A program made the position numbers and the translations under genes. Under the pieces are notes generated by a model. That model did no database searches, was not told where the DNA came from, and saw only the letters and a list, made by a program, of their open reading frames with translations. From contig NC_085851.1 of the NCBI RefSeq assembly GCF_020906515.1, forward strand, positions 2,046,001 through 2,110,000: a stretch of 64,000 nt of DNA, read 5' to 3'. The DNA is from Vanrija pseudolonga (taxonomy: Eukaryota; Basidiomycota; Tremellomycetes; Trichosporonales; Trichosporonaceae). This document shows positions 1 through 10,700 of this stretch, one piece after another; within the stretch, counting starts at the first letter, position 1; every line of letters begins with the position of its first letter.

Positions 1-704
1 GAAAGTTGCGCTGTACATCCATACGGGGTTGGCGAGATCACCTCCCAGCGCGTCGACGAGCACTTCATTCTTGTCGAACTCGAGGACCACGTACGGGAGC
101 CACCACAACTGCTTGCGCTGCAGACTGTCGCGATTGGGTCCGGCGCGGTTGCTGGTCGTGACGCGGGGCGACGACGACAGCGATGCGCTTAACGCCGACG
201 TGGGGTGCTGCTGCAGAGCAGTCTGGACCGGAGGGGGCACGGGGACTGCGGGCGTCAGCGTCAGTGCGCCGGCATGGCGCTGTGCCGAGGGGGGCGGACG
301 CGAGGGGGGAGCTTCCCCCTCACAAACAATCCCCCCACGGCCCAATTGCACCAACCCGCACAACTCACCGCCTTGGGGGAGGCTGAGGCCCTTGCCTGCA
401 GTCACGCGGATACGGAGGATACCGCTGCGGGCCACGGGCGGGCTGAGGATCGGTGTCGACTCTCCCGGGTGAGGGTTTCCTGGCGTCGGCGTCGTGGAGC
501 GCGAGTTGTCGGCCGGCGACGGCGTGTTGTGGGATTTCAGCAATCCCGAGTCCTTGAACTCTGTGGTGGTGGAGTGGACGTAGGCGGGGCGTGAAAGAGA
601 AGGCAGAGGATACCGATGGCGCAGGAGGAGGCGATGCGTCAGCAACTCGGCGTCCTTCTTGGCAGCTGCGCGTGCGACCTACTCTTTCCGAGCTTCCACG
701 ACAT
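1..704 (-). CDS. YPK1: YPK1/YPK2-type AGC protein kinase, N-terminal part (runs off the left edge)
   Basis: Exons read on the minus strand are 704-683, 560-369 and 245-1, joined by gt..ag introns of 122 and 123 nt. The spliced product starts MSWKLGKKFKDSG, the conserved start of filamentous and basidiomycete YPK-type AGC kinases. It continues through a Ser/Pro/Thr-rich linker, a strand reading GILRIRVTAGKGLSLP, and a C2-like block with LWWLPYVVLEFDKNEV and DALGGDLANPVWMY. These are the hallmarks of the N-terminal regulatory domain of fungal YPK1. About 153 codons are present and the kinase domain lies outside the window. In fungi this kinase acts downstream of TORC2 and controls sphingolipid and membrane homeostasis. 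The family call rests on the N-terminal motifs only. The 22-nt first coding exon is small but keeps the frame. Confidence 0.72.
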
Positions 705-1275
705 GATGAATGGGTTATGAGAAGGAGTATGCAAATGCGATGTGTAGGTAGGTTGTTGTGAGCGGGAATGGAGAGCGATCTAGTCAGACGAGTTTGCGAT
801 GACTGGCGGGAGGAGAGATGCGGAGTTGACGGGGGGGAGCCGGGGGGCACGGGTCGCGCGTCTATCAGTCGCGGGTGGCGGGGCCAAGGCTCTGACGGTG
901 TCTTGGGTCGCCGGGGTGTGCTCCTAGCGTGTACTTGATGCCTCTGTGGGTAGAGTGAGGGCTGTAGGTGTCAAGAAGAGGCGATGGGAGTGTGTCAAGT
1001 GTTGAATGTTGACGTGTAGTGGACGATGACAGGCAATTGGGGCACGACGGCAAGGGGGGACCTAAAGGGGGTGAGACGGACGAGGCGATGGCGTCGCTGT
1101 CAGAGAGAGATCGCCCCGCGCGCGTGTGAGGGACAGAGCCAAATTTGATTCCGTCAGTCAGCATTCCCTGTTGACCCAAAACATGACGTCTGGGTCTTTG
1201 GGCCCTGAGTCATCATGAGACGATGGGTGGGATAAACCACGCCTAACCCATCTCATAGCCCATGCATGCATCAAT
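705..1275. other. Intergenic: upstream of YPK1-type gene, downstream of SAP18-like gene
   Basis: About 570 bp between two minus-strand genes. It should hold the promoter and 5' leader of the kinase gene and the 3' end of the SAP18-like transcript. I see no convincing open frame, RNA gene or repeat. The short open frames here lack splice support and family resemblance. Confidence 0.5.
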
Positions 1276-2270
1276 CTATCGGCGAGACGACCAGCTTTCA
1301 CGACGAGCAGGACTCGCGCTCCGGCTTCGTCCTCGGCCTCCTCCTCCCCAGTCAGGACTGGGACGCCTTGCGCCGCCAGCACGCGCACCGCCACCTCGTC
1401 CACCACCTCCCCCACCTCCACCGCCACCACGCCAACTGCCACTGCCGCGGTCACGCTCGCGGTCGGCCTGGGCTAGCGCAGCGCCAGCACGGCCCCAGGC
1501 GCCATCAGCGCGCGTGTGGGGTGGTGCGTCGCGCTCGCGCTCACCCCGGCCGCCAAACCGCCCTGCAGGCTTGCCGTTCGATGCCGCACCGTTGGTTGGT
1601 GCTGGTGCCCGTGGCTCGGGCACATGGATCGACACGGACAACAGATCGCCAGTGATAAAGCCGTACCCGTCCAGCGTCTTCTCCTCTACTGTCCTGCCGC
1701 GCGCCGGCGCATCACCGAGCTCACGGTCCATCGGCTCGTCGCCTTCCTCCTCTCGTGCTCGGTCAACAGTGGCGATAAAGTCGCGTCCACTGAAGTTGAC
1801 CAGGTCTTTGGAGCGGTACAGACCCCTTTCAGACGCGTCGACGTATACGTGTCTGAAGGCGTACCGAGCCAGAGGGGAGCGGTATGTTGGAGGGAAGACC
1901 GAGTAGAGTTGCTGGATGAGCGACGTCGGTGTTGAGTGGGTCCTGAGGAGCGTGTTAGCTGCGGTACCCACGCACACTTCAGCTGCCACGCACCATCCGT
2001 AGACCTCAAACTCGTCCCGGACGGGAAACTTGCCGTCGTCAAAGTCGATCAGTGGCGTGTGCTTGTTCTTGGTGACGAACACGCGGATGAGGAAGGGACA
2101 TGCCTGGGGTTAGTTAGGACAGGCTAGATGATGCAACTCACCTCGGCCTCTGGATTAGGCTCGCGCCGTGGGCTGGGGCTGCGTGATGGCGAGCGAGACG
2201 GTGACCGCGAGCGCGAGAGGGAGCGTGATCGAGAACGCGAGGGCGAGCGGGGCGAGATTGATCGGGGCAT
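1276..2270 (-). CDS. SAP18-like protein with RS-rich head and RGG tail
   Basis: Exons are 2270-2142, 2103-1994 and 1942-1276, giving about 301 aa. The first exon is almost wholly Arg-Ser dipeptides. The core reads CPFLIRVFVTKNKH, then DEFEVYGW, then a helix-rich stretch ending VFPPTYRSP and VNFSGRDF, which is the SAP18 (Sin3-associated polypeptide) fold; the short GDLLSVSI near the end of the core matches the family's last strand. The tail is Gly/Arg-rich with a run of about ten glycines and ends in further RS motifs. SAP18 proteins belong to the ASAP/PSAP complexes on spliced mRNA and to Sin3 co-repressors; the RS and RGG ends favour an RNA role (inference). The second intron (51 nt) has no stop and is a multiple of three, so its retention would add 17 residues inside the core. 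Confidence 0.8.
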
Positions 2271-2736
2271 GGCGGGCGTATGACAGGCTATTCCGTTTTG
2301 CGCGTCTTCGAGGTGTGGGCGAGCGTCCTCGTACTCGTATGGTCTCGTCTGGCCCTCTTTTGTGAGGGTAGTCGTTGCTGGGTGGCCGTTTGATGGCCCT
2401 TTTGATGGTAAACAAGCAACAAATCCAAGTTCTCAATGTCTCAACTTCAATGCCGACTTTGGCTGTTAACGGAAGTAAATGAAACTGTTACATAATCCCA
2501 CGTGCCACATCCATCTCGGCTTGGATCGATGCCGATGTCACTGGGAAGCGTCCAAAATGTCCAGCCTGCAGTCGTAAACCACTTGATCTTCATTCACAGC
2601 GAGTAATCCCCACTTCTGGAGTATAAAGACGCGCAGGGGAGCATTGGTACCGCGATAGCAGACCCCCATCAACCTGGAAATAGCCCCAAAAAGCCCCAAC
2701 GCCCAAATCCCCCTCCCACCAGGAGCTCGTGTGACC
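2271..2736. promoter_or_regulatory. Divergent promoter SAP18-like / TAM41
   Basis: This 466-bp spacer separates the start codons of two divergent genes. A CACGTG E-box sits at 2499-2504, and a TATA-like TATAAA at 2622-2627 lies about 110 bp before the TAM41 ATG. Both are read directly from the sequence; function is inferred. Confidence 0.45.
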
Positions 2737-4240
2737 ATGAAGAGCGTACGTCTCCCCAAGTCCCAGAGCTAACAACAAGGCCACCGCAATCCTGTTCACG
2801 GCCAACGCGGTCGCTGGCAGCTCTCGACGCATTGTCCTCACCTCGGCGTCGGTGCGGCTATGCGTCGACGCCCGGCGACACTCGACATCGGCAGCAGCGC
2901 CTCGGCGGCTCTCCTCGACCGCTGCCGCGCTAGCCCAGGAGCTGCCCGATGAGGCCGCAGCGCCGCCGGCCAAGACGACGCCGTACGACCGTTTCCGCCC
3001 CGTTGTCGACTCTTTCGACGCCAAGATCGACCTCGCTGTCGCGTACGGCTCGGGCGTCATGGCCCAGGCAAATGCAGCCACGGATGGGGTAGGTAGCCGC
3101 CCGCCTCCTCCGCTGACCTTCCCAGCCACCGCCGCTCACCGACTTTATCCTCTCTACGCCGAACGCGGTCGACTTCCACAGGGCCAATCTCGCGCAGCAT
3201 CCCTCCCATTACCCCCTGTACGCGCGCGTCCTGGGCCCACGGTTCGTCGGCTGGCTCACCGAGTCGTTTGGTGCCGGGCTGTGGTACGTCACCATGGTCA
3301 AGTTTGGTGATCTGGAAGTCAAGTACGGCGTCATCTCGACACCGACACTCACGCGCGATCTGGAGAACTGGACGACACTCTACGTCGCAGGGAGACTACA
3401 CAAGCCCGTGTTGACGCTCGCTTTGAACCCCGCCCTCCGGCCTGCACTGGAAGTCAACACGCACTCGGCGCTCGCGCTCGCGCTGCTCCAGCTCCCACCA
3501 GGGAAGGAGTTCAGCGAGCTCGCTCTCTGGGAGCAGATCGCGGGCATCTCGTACTCTGGCGACCCGCGCATGAGTGTGCCAGGCGCCGAGAACCCCGAGA
3601 AGGTGAAGAATATCGTGCGCGGCGATGGCGTCCTCGACGGGTTCAGGGCATTGTATGGCCCCCACCTCGCAACGGCGGTCGGTCTCCGGTGGGCGGGCGA
3701 CAAGCGCGGGCTTGCAAAGGAGTGGAAGGGCCATGGCGAGGCATTGCTCGAGGTGAGTGTGGTCAGCGAGCATTGGCACTGACATCCAGCAACCGGCCAC
3801 AAGTGAGCACTACGGTTCGCTACTTGCCCAGCTGCCCCTCAAACTGCGGAAGAATGTCGCCAGGCAATTCCGCCCGACTATCGTTGGGTCCATGGTGTCG
3901 CAGGACGTGCGGGAGGCGCGGAAGGAAGCGCGCGCAGCCGAGCTGCCATTGTACCAGGACCCCGCGTTCTGGGTGCGCGTCGCCGAGGACCCCAAGTTCC
4001 GCGAGGTGGTGTCGAATGGTGAGTGGTGTAGTCGTGAGCAGATGGAGACACCACTGACACAACGCAGAGGTCCGACACATCATCCGCCGGCCAGCGACGA
4101 CACAAAGCATCAAGGGCCTCGTGACGGCCGGGCTGGTCAAGTCGGTCGTCTACAGCATGGCCAAGTTCCGCAAATGGCTCGCAGCAAAGCGGAAGCAGGC
4201 CAAGGCCAAGCGCGCCGCCGCGGCGTCGCCACCAGCATAG
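2737..4240 (+). CDS. TAM41: Mitochondrial phosphatidate cytidylyltransferase (TAM41/MMP37)
   Basis: Exons are 2737-2745, 2780-3088, 3126-3752, 3790-4018 and 4068-4240, about 448 aa. It makes CDP-diacylglycerol from phosphatidic acid and CTP on the matrix side of the inner membrane, the first committed step to cardiolipin. Family signatures seen are the nucleotidyltransferase-type AVAYGSGVMAQ, then DFILSTPNAVDFHRANL, HYPLYARVLGP, WYVTMVKFGDLEVKYGVI, and a basic C-terminus. The N-terminus is rich in Arg/Ser/Ala, as expected for a matrix import signal. The first coding exon is only nine bases (ATG AAG AGC), followed by a 34-nt intron. I chose it because it puts an ATG in frame ahead of the presequence; an unseen upstream start cannot be excluded. 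Confidence 0.9.
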
Positions 4241-4347
4241 CACTTTCTTTCTCTTGTATACCCTCATAATGCGATGTGATGCATCTGTACAATAGATGGC
4301 CTGCGTAGCCGATGCGAGCGACCGTCTCGGCGCCTCTCCCCCGCACT

Positions 4348-5227
4348 CTACTTGGCGACCTTGTCAAAGGTCTCGCCGCGGACCGAGCCGCCGCGCATCG
4401 AGTTCTTGACGTTGGTTGCGAACACGTCGCGGTTACGTCGGAGGTCCTCTGCGGCGTCTGGTGTGTCAGCTCGCTCAGTTTCAATTAACCCACCCTTGTT
4501 GAGCGGGTCGTCCGGGTTGGGCTCGAGGAAGAGGTACTGCAGGCCGACCATGACGCTCGAGAGGTTGAGCACGGGCTTCCAGTCCTCGCGGAGGATGTTG
4601 CTGACGAGCGGCGTCAGCGAGAGCCCTCCTTCCTTCGGCGACACTCACAGACACACGTTGCCGTCAAGGTCAAGGTTGGGGTGGTAGATCTGCCCTTGTC
4701 AGCTCGCCGCCGTGCCCTGCCCCACCCCACACCGCACCCACCTTCTGCGTACACCGGACCTTGGGCGGCTCGTGCGGGTAGTTGAGGTTGATGGCAAAGG
4801 TGAAGTCGAACACGCCGCCCTTGTAGATGCCTAGAGGTCGCGCGTCAGCGCGGCCGATCGAGCGAGGAAGCGAGAAAGCACACGCCAGCCCCAGCTAGTA
4901 GCAGAGAAGGCGCGACCTCGCGCACTCACCCTCGTCGGGCGTCAGCGCCAGCGTGAAGTTGAGCACGTCGGCGGGGTCAGGGAAGACCATCTTCATCGTG
5001 TCGGGCAGTTCGAGCTCTGTGAGGTCTGGCGGGGTCAGCTTGCACTGCACTGCACTCCGTCGCCAGCCCGACCCACCCTTCTGCACACGAAGCTGCGCCG
5101 CCGTCGTCTTGGGCTTCTTCTTCGCGCTCGCCTCCTGCTCCTTCTTGAGCGACCAGATCTGGGTGGGCGGTGAGTCAGCTGTGCTGGGCGGTGTGCATGG
5201 GCAATGCAATGGGCCCACCTTGATCAT
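4348..5227 (-). CDS. UBC12: NEDD8-conjugating enzyme UBC12
   Basis: Seven exons: 5227-5219, 5158-5077, 5025-4930, 4830-4742, 4689-4649, 4600-4494 and 4457-4348, giving about 177 aa, near the family's usual 180-190. It carries NEDD8/Rub1 from the Uba3-Ula1 E1 to cullins. The product begins [11 protein letters not shown], the UBC12 N-terminal helix that docks the E1. It then has the UBC core with [30 protein letters not shown] (catalytic Cys in NVCL) and [12 protein letters not shown], and the usual UBC12 end NSMRGG. The first coding exon is nine bases. Its start is 207 bp from the divergent PCC1 gene, so the two probably share a promoter. Confidence 0.95.
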
Positions 5228-5434
5228 CTTGCCGCGGTGTGGTGTGTCGTTGGTGGATAGTCTGACGATAACAAAGACAAAGAGTTACGCGTCTGGTCTG
5301 TCGTGTGTCCCTTCGACGACTTGGCCCCGTCAGTCGACGGCGGCGGCGGAGGGCGTGCATCCCCGCCACCGCTCAAGTCGCCTCCACTTGATAATCTTGA
5401 AACTCCTCTGCCTGTCAACTGACTCATCACTCCC

Positions 5435-6139
5435 ATGTCGTCGCAACTCTCACACAGCGTGTAAGTGGCTCTGGGCGGGTGCTGCGCTTCATAACCACGG
5501 CGGTGCATGGTGCAGTGATGGCCGCCGACGCCATCTCGTGCTCGTTGTTCGCTCGCCTTCGGTGCCCGCCTGCTCGCTCCGCTCGCACACACTCACGCCC
5601 CCAGAACCCTCCGGATACCGTTCCACACCGCACAACACGCCGCGCATGCCAAGCGCGCGCTCGACGTAGACCGCGAGGTGAACGCCGGCTTCGTGGAGCG
5701 GAGCACCAAGGTTGAGGGCGACGAGCTGGTGGTGTGAGTGGGGTGTGGGGGCGTGCGTGCACGGCGCTGACTCGTGTTCTCCGACTCCTCTTGGCCCACT
5801 TATCCCATTCTCGACGCTCCGCCTTGTGCTCGTCTCATCTTGGACTAATTGCCCGGCTCCCTACATAACTGGCGCGTTCGTCGCTCGCTCCGCTCGCGTC
5901 TCAGCCTCGTCCGCGCAACCTCCCTCCGCCTCCTCCGCCTCGCGACCAACTCATTCCTCTCGTCGGTCGAGCTCGTCCTCCGCACAATGGGCGAGTTCGC
6001 GCCCGACCCCGACGAGGTGCTACCCTCCGACGCCGAGCTCGAGGCCATCTCTGCTGCTGCGCACCTCGAAGGCGGCGGGCGGAAGGGGATCGAGTTGAAG
6101 GGTGGGGCTGGGGCTGGTGGGGGCGAGGAGGTCAAGTAA
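5435..6139 (+). CDS. PCC1: EKC/KEOPS complex subunit PCC1
   Basis: Exons are 5435-5460, 5605-5733 and 5905-6139, about 129 aa. PCC1 is the dimerisation subunit of KEOPS, which makes t6A on ANN-decoding tRNAs and supports telomere upkeep. The spliced protein shows LRIPFHTAQHAAHAKRALD, VNAGFVERSTKVEGDELVV and SLRLLRLATNSFLSSVELV, the beta-helix pattern of the PCC1/LAGE3 family. The C-terminus has a Gly/Glu-rich extension not needed for the fold. Both introns (144 and 171 nt) are longer than the local norm, and each carries a copy of the 11-nt core hairpin repeat, at 5574-5584 and 5885-5895. Confidence 0.82.
5571..5587 (+). repeat. Core hairpin repeat, copy in PCC1 intron 1
   Basis: TGC / GCA arms around TCGCTCCGCTC (sense of the transcript). 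Confidence 0.55.
5885..5895 (+). repeat. Core hairpin repeat, copy in PCC1 intron 2
   Basis: TCGCTCCGCTC in transcript sense, flanked by CGC / GCG, ending 9 bp before the acceptor. Confidence 0.55.
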
Positions 6140-6359
6140 GCCTCGGGGCTGCTCGCTCGCTCGCTCAGCAGAGGGCGTGAGAGTCTGCAAACTGCAAAAC
6201 GATTGAAACTCGGCACCGGGGGGGCACACAAGGCGACACACGCCACACACACCTGGGCCCACACCACAACACACAAGTAATCATCACATGTCATTTGTCT
6301 GTACATTGCTACAGAGCTACCGGCACACCAGTCCACGCTCCCTCGCTGCCCTCGCTCGC

Positions 6360-7701
6360 TTAGTTGCCGCCGGCAACCTTGTACACGAGACGCTTGGCGC
6401 TGACCTTGCCCTCCTGCATCTCCTGGAAACCAGCAGGGATGTCCTCGAGGCCGCCACGGATGGTGACGGGAGGCGCCTTGAGGCCAAAGTTCTCAACAAG
6501 CGCGGCAGTCTTGCTGACGGCCTCGCGGTGGAACTCGAGGTCCTCCTTGACGGCGGGCAGCATGAAGGTCTGGTCGCGCTCGCCAAAGTTGAACTCGAGG
6601 CCGAAGAGGGTGTAGGCGAGGAGGAAGACGACGTTGACGTCGGGGCGGAGGGACTGCGCGACGGGGTCGGCAGGAAGCAAGAGGTTGAGCTGGCCGCCCT
6701 TGGGGCCGAACGTCTTGATGGTGATCTCCTGCGAGTTGCCCTCGGAGATGGTGTCGAGGGCGCGCGAGACACCGCCACCAGTCACCTTGAGCACGTTGGC
6801 GACGACGGCGTCGGCGTCCTTGTAGTCGAACACCTCGTCGGCGCCGTAGCTCTTGACAAGGTCGTGGTTGCGCGGCGAGGCGACGGTCACGACCTTGTAG
6901 CCCTGGAGCTTGGCGATCTGGGTCGCGAAGAAGCCGACGCCGGTGGAGCCGCCGTAGATGAAGATCTAGGCGGGGGTCAGCGTTGTGGCTCCCACACCTT
7001 CCCCTTCCACTTCCGCCTCCTTCCCTCCCTCCCCCAGCCCATCATTTACTCACCCACTCGTTCTGCTTGGCAGGAGGCCAAGGCGCCTTCTGCGAGTGCA
7101 CGAGGGCCTGCACCGTCGTGTTGAAGGGGATGCCGAAAGTCGACGCGTCCGAGAGGGAGAAGCTGTCGGGCACAACCCAGACAAGATCGGCAGGGGTCAC
7201 GACGTACTCGGCAAAGGCGCCCTTGTCGGGGAAGAGGCCGCCGTGGACGACGCCAGCGACGCGCGTGCCGGGCTTGAGGTGCGCGCGGTGCTTCTCCTCG
7301 CCGCCAGACACGGCGACGACGGTGCCGGAGAAGTCGCAGCCGAGGATGCCGTCGGGAGGGGTACGGGTCGCGACGTGCTTCCAGTCGGTGGGGTTCTGCG
7401 TGGGCGAGCACGAGCGAGCGGAGCGAGTGAGTGCGGGGGGAACAATACAGATTTGTCACGATATGGTGGACGGAGCGTGGCGCCGAGGAAAAGACAGTCA
7501 GCGACGCCATCACAGCCACACCACACCACTACCCACCTGCGACACATAGGCGACCTTGACCAGCACGTCGCCGTCGTTGAGCTTGGGCACGGGCACCTCC
7601 TTGACGAGCGAGCCGTCCTGCGGGGGTCAGCTGAGCCGCAGCCGCCCACCCACGTTGGTCTGGTTGCCGACGAGGGCCTTCATGGTGGTAGGGAGGGACA
7701 T
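6360..7701 (-). CDS. MDR-superfamily oxidoreductase (GroES-like / enoyl reductase type)
   Basis: Exons are 7701-7654, 7617-7537, 7395-7054 and 6965-6360, about 358 aa. An N-terminal GroES-like domain (MKALVGNQTN, NPTDWKHVA, GCDFSGTVV, GAFAEYVV) is followed by a Rossmann half with FIYGGSTGVGFFATQIAK, the NADP-binding turn. The Cys/His set of zinc-dependent alcohol dehydrogenases is absent, so this is a zinc-free quinone-oxidoreductase or enoyl-reductase-like enzyme of the ToxD type. The substrate cannot be told from sequence and no biosynthetic genes lie nearby. Intron 2 (141 nt) carries a core hairpin at 7416-7426. A TATAAA lies about 70 bp upstream of the start. Confidence 0.85.
7416..7426 (-). 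repeat. Core hairpin repeat, copy in MDR gene intron 2
   Basis: GAGCGGAGCGA on plus (TCGCTCCGCTC in the transcript). The outer flanks GCAC / GTGC are complementary with imperfect inner pairing. Confidence 0.55.
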
Positions 7702-9001
7702 TTTGCTGGTGTTTTGTGAGGCTAGGAGTAGGGGGGGAGCGGGCCAAGGCGAGCGACGACACGGCCTTTATAAGGGCGACGAGACGAGGAGCAGCTCCAG
7801 CACCAGCACCAGCTTACCGAGCCCACCGTTGCCCGCGCCGTCCGCTCTAGTCCCAGACCTACCTCGAGGCCGCATGACGACAGGCGAAAGACGCCCCAGC
7901 GACCGACACCACCCCCACCCCACCGCCCAAAACTATGACGCCAGCCGGTCACCCGGCGGCGCGGCAGTCATGACAGGGCACATTTTGCCGGTCTTTTGGC
8001 GCGCGTGCCGTTCTTCATCCGAGGTGAGTCCCAGGGGCCGACAGCCGTGTGCCTGCGCCTGGCTGGGCATGGAAGCTGATCGAGCACGACGTCGCTGTCT
8101 CAGCCGTGCGCTGCACGGCGCAGAAGACCAAGCATCCCCTCCCCTATGCCGCCGGCGACGCAGCCGACCGCCGAGTGGAGGGGGTCGCTACCATAGCCTA
8201 GGTTAAGCGACCCACCGCAGTGGAGGCCGCGACCAACACACCTCGCCTCCCTCGGGTCGGGTCTTTGTGCTCGCGCTCTCGCCTATATCTCGCACCCCGG
8301 CGTCGCCGCGTCGTCCAAGCTGACTGTCACGGAACGGCGAACCGAGGCGAGGCGAGGTGCGGCGAGGTCGAGGTGGTCGGTCGCCAAGTGACGCCGTCGG
8401 AGGGATACGATGCTTGCTAGCTGCCTTGCCTTGCCTTGCTTGGCATTGCGACCCGCACAGACGCGCCGATCTCGCAGCAGCATCACCCACCACCGTGCAC
8501 GATAGTTGCCGAGTGGCACCACGGCGTCTGCCTCCCACGACGACCTCGGCGTCCATGATTAGCCAGCCTCCACATTCCATTGCTTGTCATCCGCGAGCCT
8601 CGAGGCATGCATGCATGCGTGGGATGATGTCAACGTTGGCACAGGCACCCACATGCCTGCAGTCAGCCCGGCGGCCAGCTCGCGCCGACTAGGATAGGAA
8701 CGGACCGAGCGGGTGCTCGTCCTCGTGGTTGCGTCGGGCGCAGGTTCAACTTCCTCCATGACATGTCTGGCCTGTTCTGCTGACAGCATGACCGTTAGTT
8801 AAAGTGGCGCCCGGAAGCGCGCGCGAGGTGCACGCCAGCTAGTAGGAGGAGGAGTCTCCCCCCCCCCCCCAGAACAAGTCGTCGCGCGTGTCGTCTTCCT
8901 CGCTGTTGAATACAGACCGTCACCTACACACAGCCCGGCCCGCTACTACCCTTTCGAACCCGCGCACAGACCGATACCCAATTCATACCTGCACACCACT
9001 C
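7702..9001. other. 1.3-kb intergenic spacer
   Basis: This spacer holds the promoter of the MDR gene and the 3' flank of the PhzF-family gene. A 13-C homopolymer lies at 8858-8870, with short CCTTG and GGCGA tandem stretches around 8340-8440. No open frame here resembles a protein family or carries credible splice sites. Confidence 0.5.
7767..7772 (-). promoter_or_regulatory. TATA box of the MDR oxidoreductase gene
   Basis: TATAAA on the minus strand, about 66-71 bp before the proposed ATG at 7701. Position and orientation fit a core promoter; no other TATAAA lies closer. Confidence 0.5.
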
Positions 9002-10087
9002 CTAGAACACCTCGAGCTCGCCCCGGCCCGTGCGCCACGCCCTGCCCACAAGCCGCACATTCTTCCCCGCCAAGCTGGTCTTGAGCGCGCCGCCGCGCTC
9101 GCTGAGCTGCTTCGCGTCGAGCGTGGCTGAGCTCGCATCTCCGCCAGCGACGAGCTTGGCGACGCGTGACGACGCAGGGCCGAGGAGGTAGTGCGCCGTG
9201 ATGGCCGAGTGGCCCGAGCCGCACTGTGTGAGTTAGTCGTGTGGCTCGTTACGAGACACGGGCGTTGCTCTCCGGGCCGGGGAGCAATGTACAGAGCAAC
9301 TCTCCGCGCCGGAGCTGGCTCTACCCAACTCGACTCACCACCGGGTCCTCGAGCACGCCCCAGTTCGGGATGAAGACGCGCGAGTTGACGCGCACGCCGT
9401 CGTCGCCGTTACCGATGAGCTGGGTCAGGATGGCGTGGTGGGGAATCGCGCGCTACGGGGGCAGGGGGTCAGCCACACATCGCTCTCCGTTGTCTCACTC
9501 GGGGCAGCACGCACCAAGGCCTCAATGTCCACCTTGATGTTCCCCAAGTCGACCTCGGGGCCAATCTCGGCCGTCGCCGCGCCGCCCTCCTGCCACGTAG
9601 TGACCTCGAGCACGGCGCTGTCGGGCAGCCCGGCCGCCGAGGCGAGGATGTGGCCTAGGCGCGCCTTCTCTTCGGCCGTGGGCACGCCCGCAGCCTGCAG
9701 GGGGAGCTCGATGCCAATCTCGCCGTTGGGGTACTTCTCTGCGCGGACGACGCCGCGCGCGTTGGTCTTGAACTCGACTGCCTTGGCGTCCGGGTGCAGC
9801 CCGAAGATGATGTGCGCGCCGACCAAGGATGCGTGCCCGCACAACGGCGCCTCGTTGCCGTCCGGCAGCCGCCACTCGACCGAGTACAGCGGCACCTCGC
9901 CGTCCTCCAGCAGGCTGTGGAACGCAATCATGGGCAGGTTGAAGTCGCGCGCCGTGGTCGACTTGAACTCGTCGTCCTGCAGCCGCGGGTCGGTGGAGGG
10001 GAGGACGAGGATGGCCGCCTGTCCGCCGCCGTGGGGCGTCGAGGTGAAGGCGTTGCCCGTGTAGTACTGTACTGGTGCGACGGTCAT
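9002..10087 (-). CDS. PhzF-family isomerase/epimerase-like protein (YHI9-like)
   Basis: Exons are 10087-9515, 9452-9339 and 9223-9002, about 302 aa, typical for PhzF proteins. Seen in order: VQYYTGNAFTSTPHGGGQAA (the PhzF N-terminal 'F...GNP.AV' motif), CGHASLVGAHIIF (second-domain entry), and EDPVCGSGHSAITAHYL, the duplicated-fold signature. The family includes phenazine biosynthesis isomerase and many fungal proteins of unknown substrate; yeast YHI9 is linked to the unfolded-protein response. The conserved catalytic Glu expected near residue 45 was not clearly located: the region reads DFNLPMIAFH, where family members usually have 'N.sEt.F'. Activity is therefore uncertain. Start M at 10087 was preferred to an in-frame upstream Met because the family motif begins just after it. 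Confidence 0.85.
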
Positions 10088-10700
10088 GCTGAGTTGAGTA
10101 TGAGGAAGTGGGAGGAGGACAAGTGGGTTGTGCTGCTGTTGCTGTCGGGCCGGTACCGCCATCTAAGCGCTGGCTTTATACGTTTGACTCAGTGGTCGAG
10201 TCGTGAGTGGGGGAGTGGGGCGTGGGGTGGGGTGGGGTGGCAGAGTGGGGCGGTGGAGTGGGTCGTGGAGATAAACGAGACAACGTTGACCTCGACATCG
10301 TCAACTTTGGAGTCCAACACGGCCGAGTGGACGGTATCTGGGCTTCCTAGAGCCCCGTGAAGCGTGCACGACCCACTCCTGCCTCGCCCCGACCCACCAT
10401 CGAGCCGCGCATAGTGGGTTGGTTTGACAACGCGACCCACAACACCACACTTCATCGCCACGCCACATCTACATTTTCTATATCGTGTATGACGCCCGTC
10501 GGCCCAAGATGAAGGCGGAGCCTTGTCCGCCGCTGACCTATGAGTTGTCGTGCTCGTCGGGCGGAGGGCCGCCTGGCGCTCCGATGGCCGTGTGGCTGCG
10601 CCGCGCCGAGCCACTGTCCAGCTGAGGGACAGACACTCTCCACACCCCCACTTCCACTCCCACTCCTCCCACCCGCGCGTGCTCGCACGTTCATGCCCGC
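10088..10700. other. Intergenic: PhzF-family promoter region and 3' flank of the membrane-protein gene
   Basis: About 610 bp. A TATAAA on the minus strand at 10175-10180 lies about 90 bp before the PhzF-family start. GTGGG-type tandem repeats lie at 10205-10260. I see no supported gene. Confidence 0.5.

Noticed and set aside
6150-6175. CTGCT / AGCAG hairpin around a CGCTCGCTCGCTC run after the PCC1 stop
   Set aside because: It looks related to the core hairpin family but lacks the 11-nt core, so it was not counted as a member.
6288-7124. 278-codon plus frame opposite the MDR gene
   Set aside because: Antisense shadow of the last MDR exon, extending into its intron.
8946-8960. TTCGAACCC, resembling a tRNA B-box on the minus strand
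   Set aside because: No matching acceptor, D or anticodon stems could be placed around it. Other TTCGAA words (12575, 12605, 27260) also failed.
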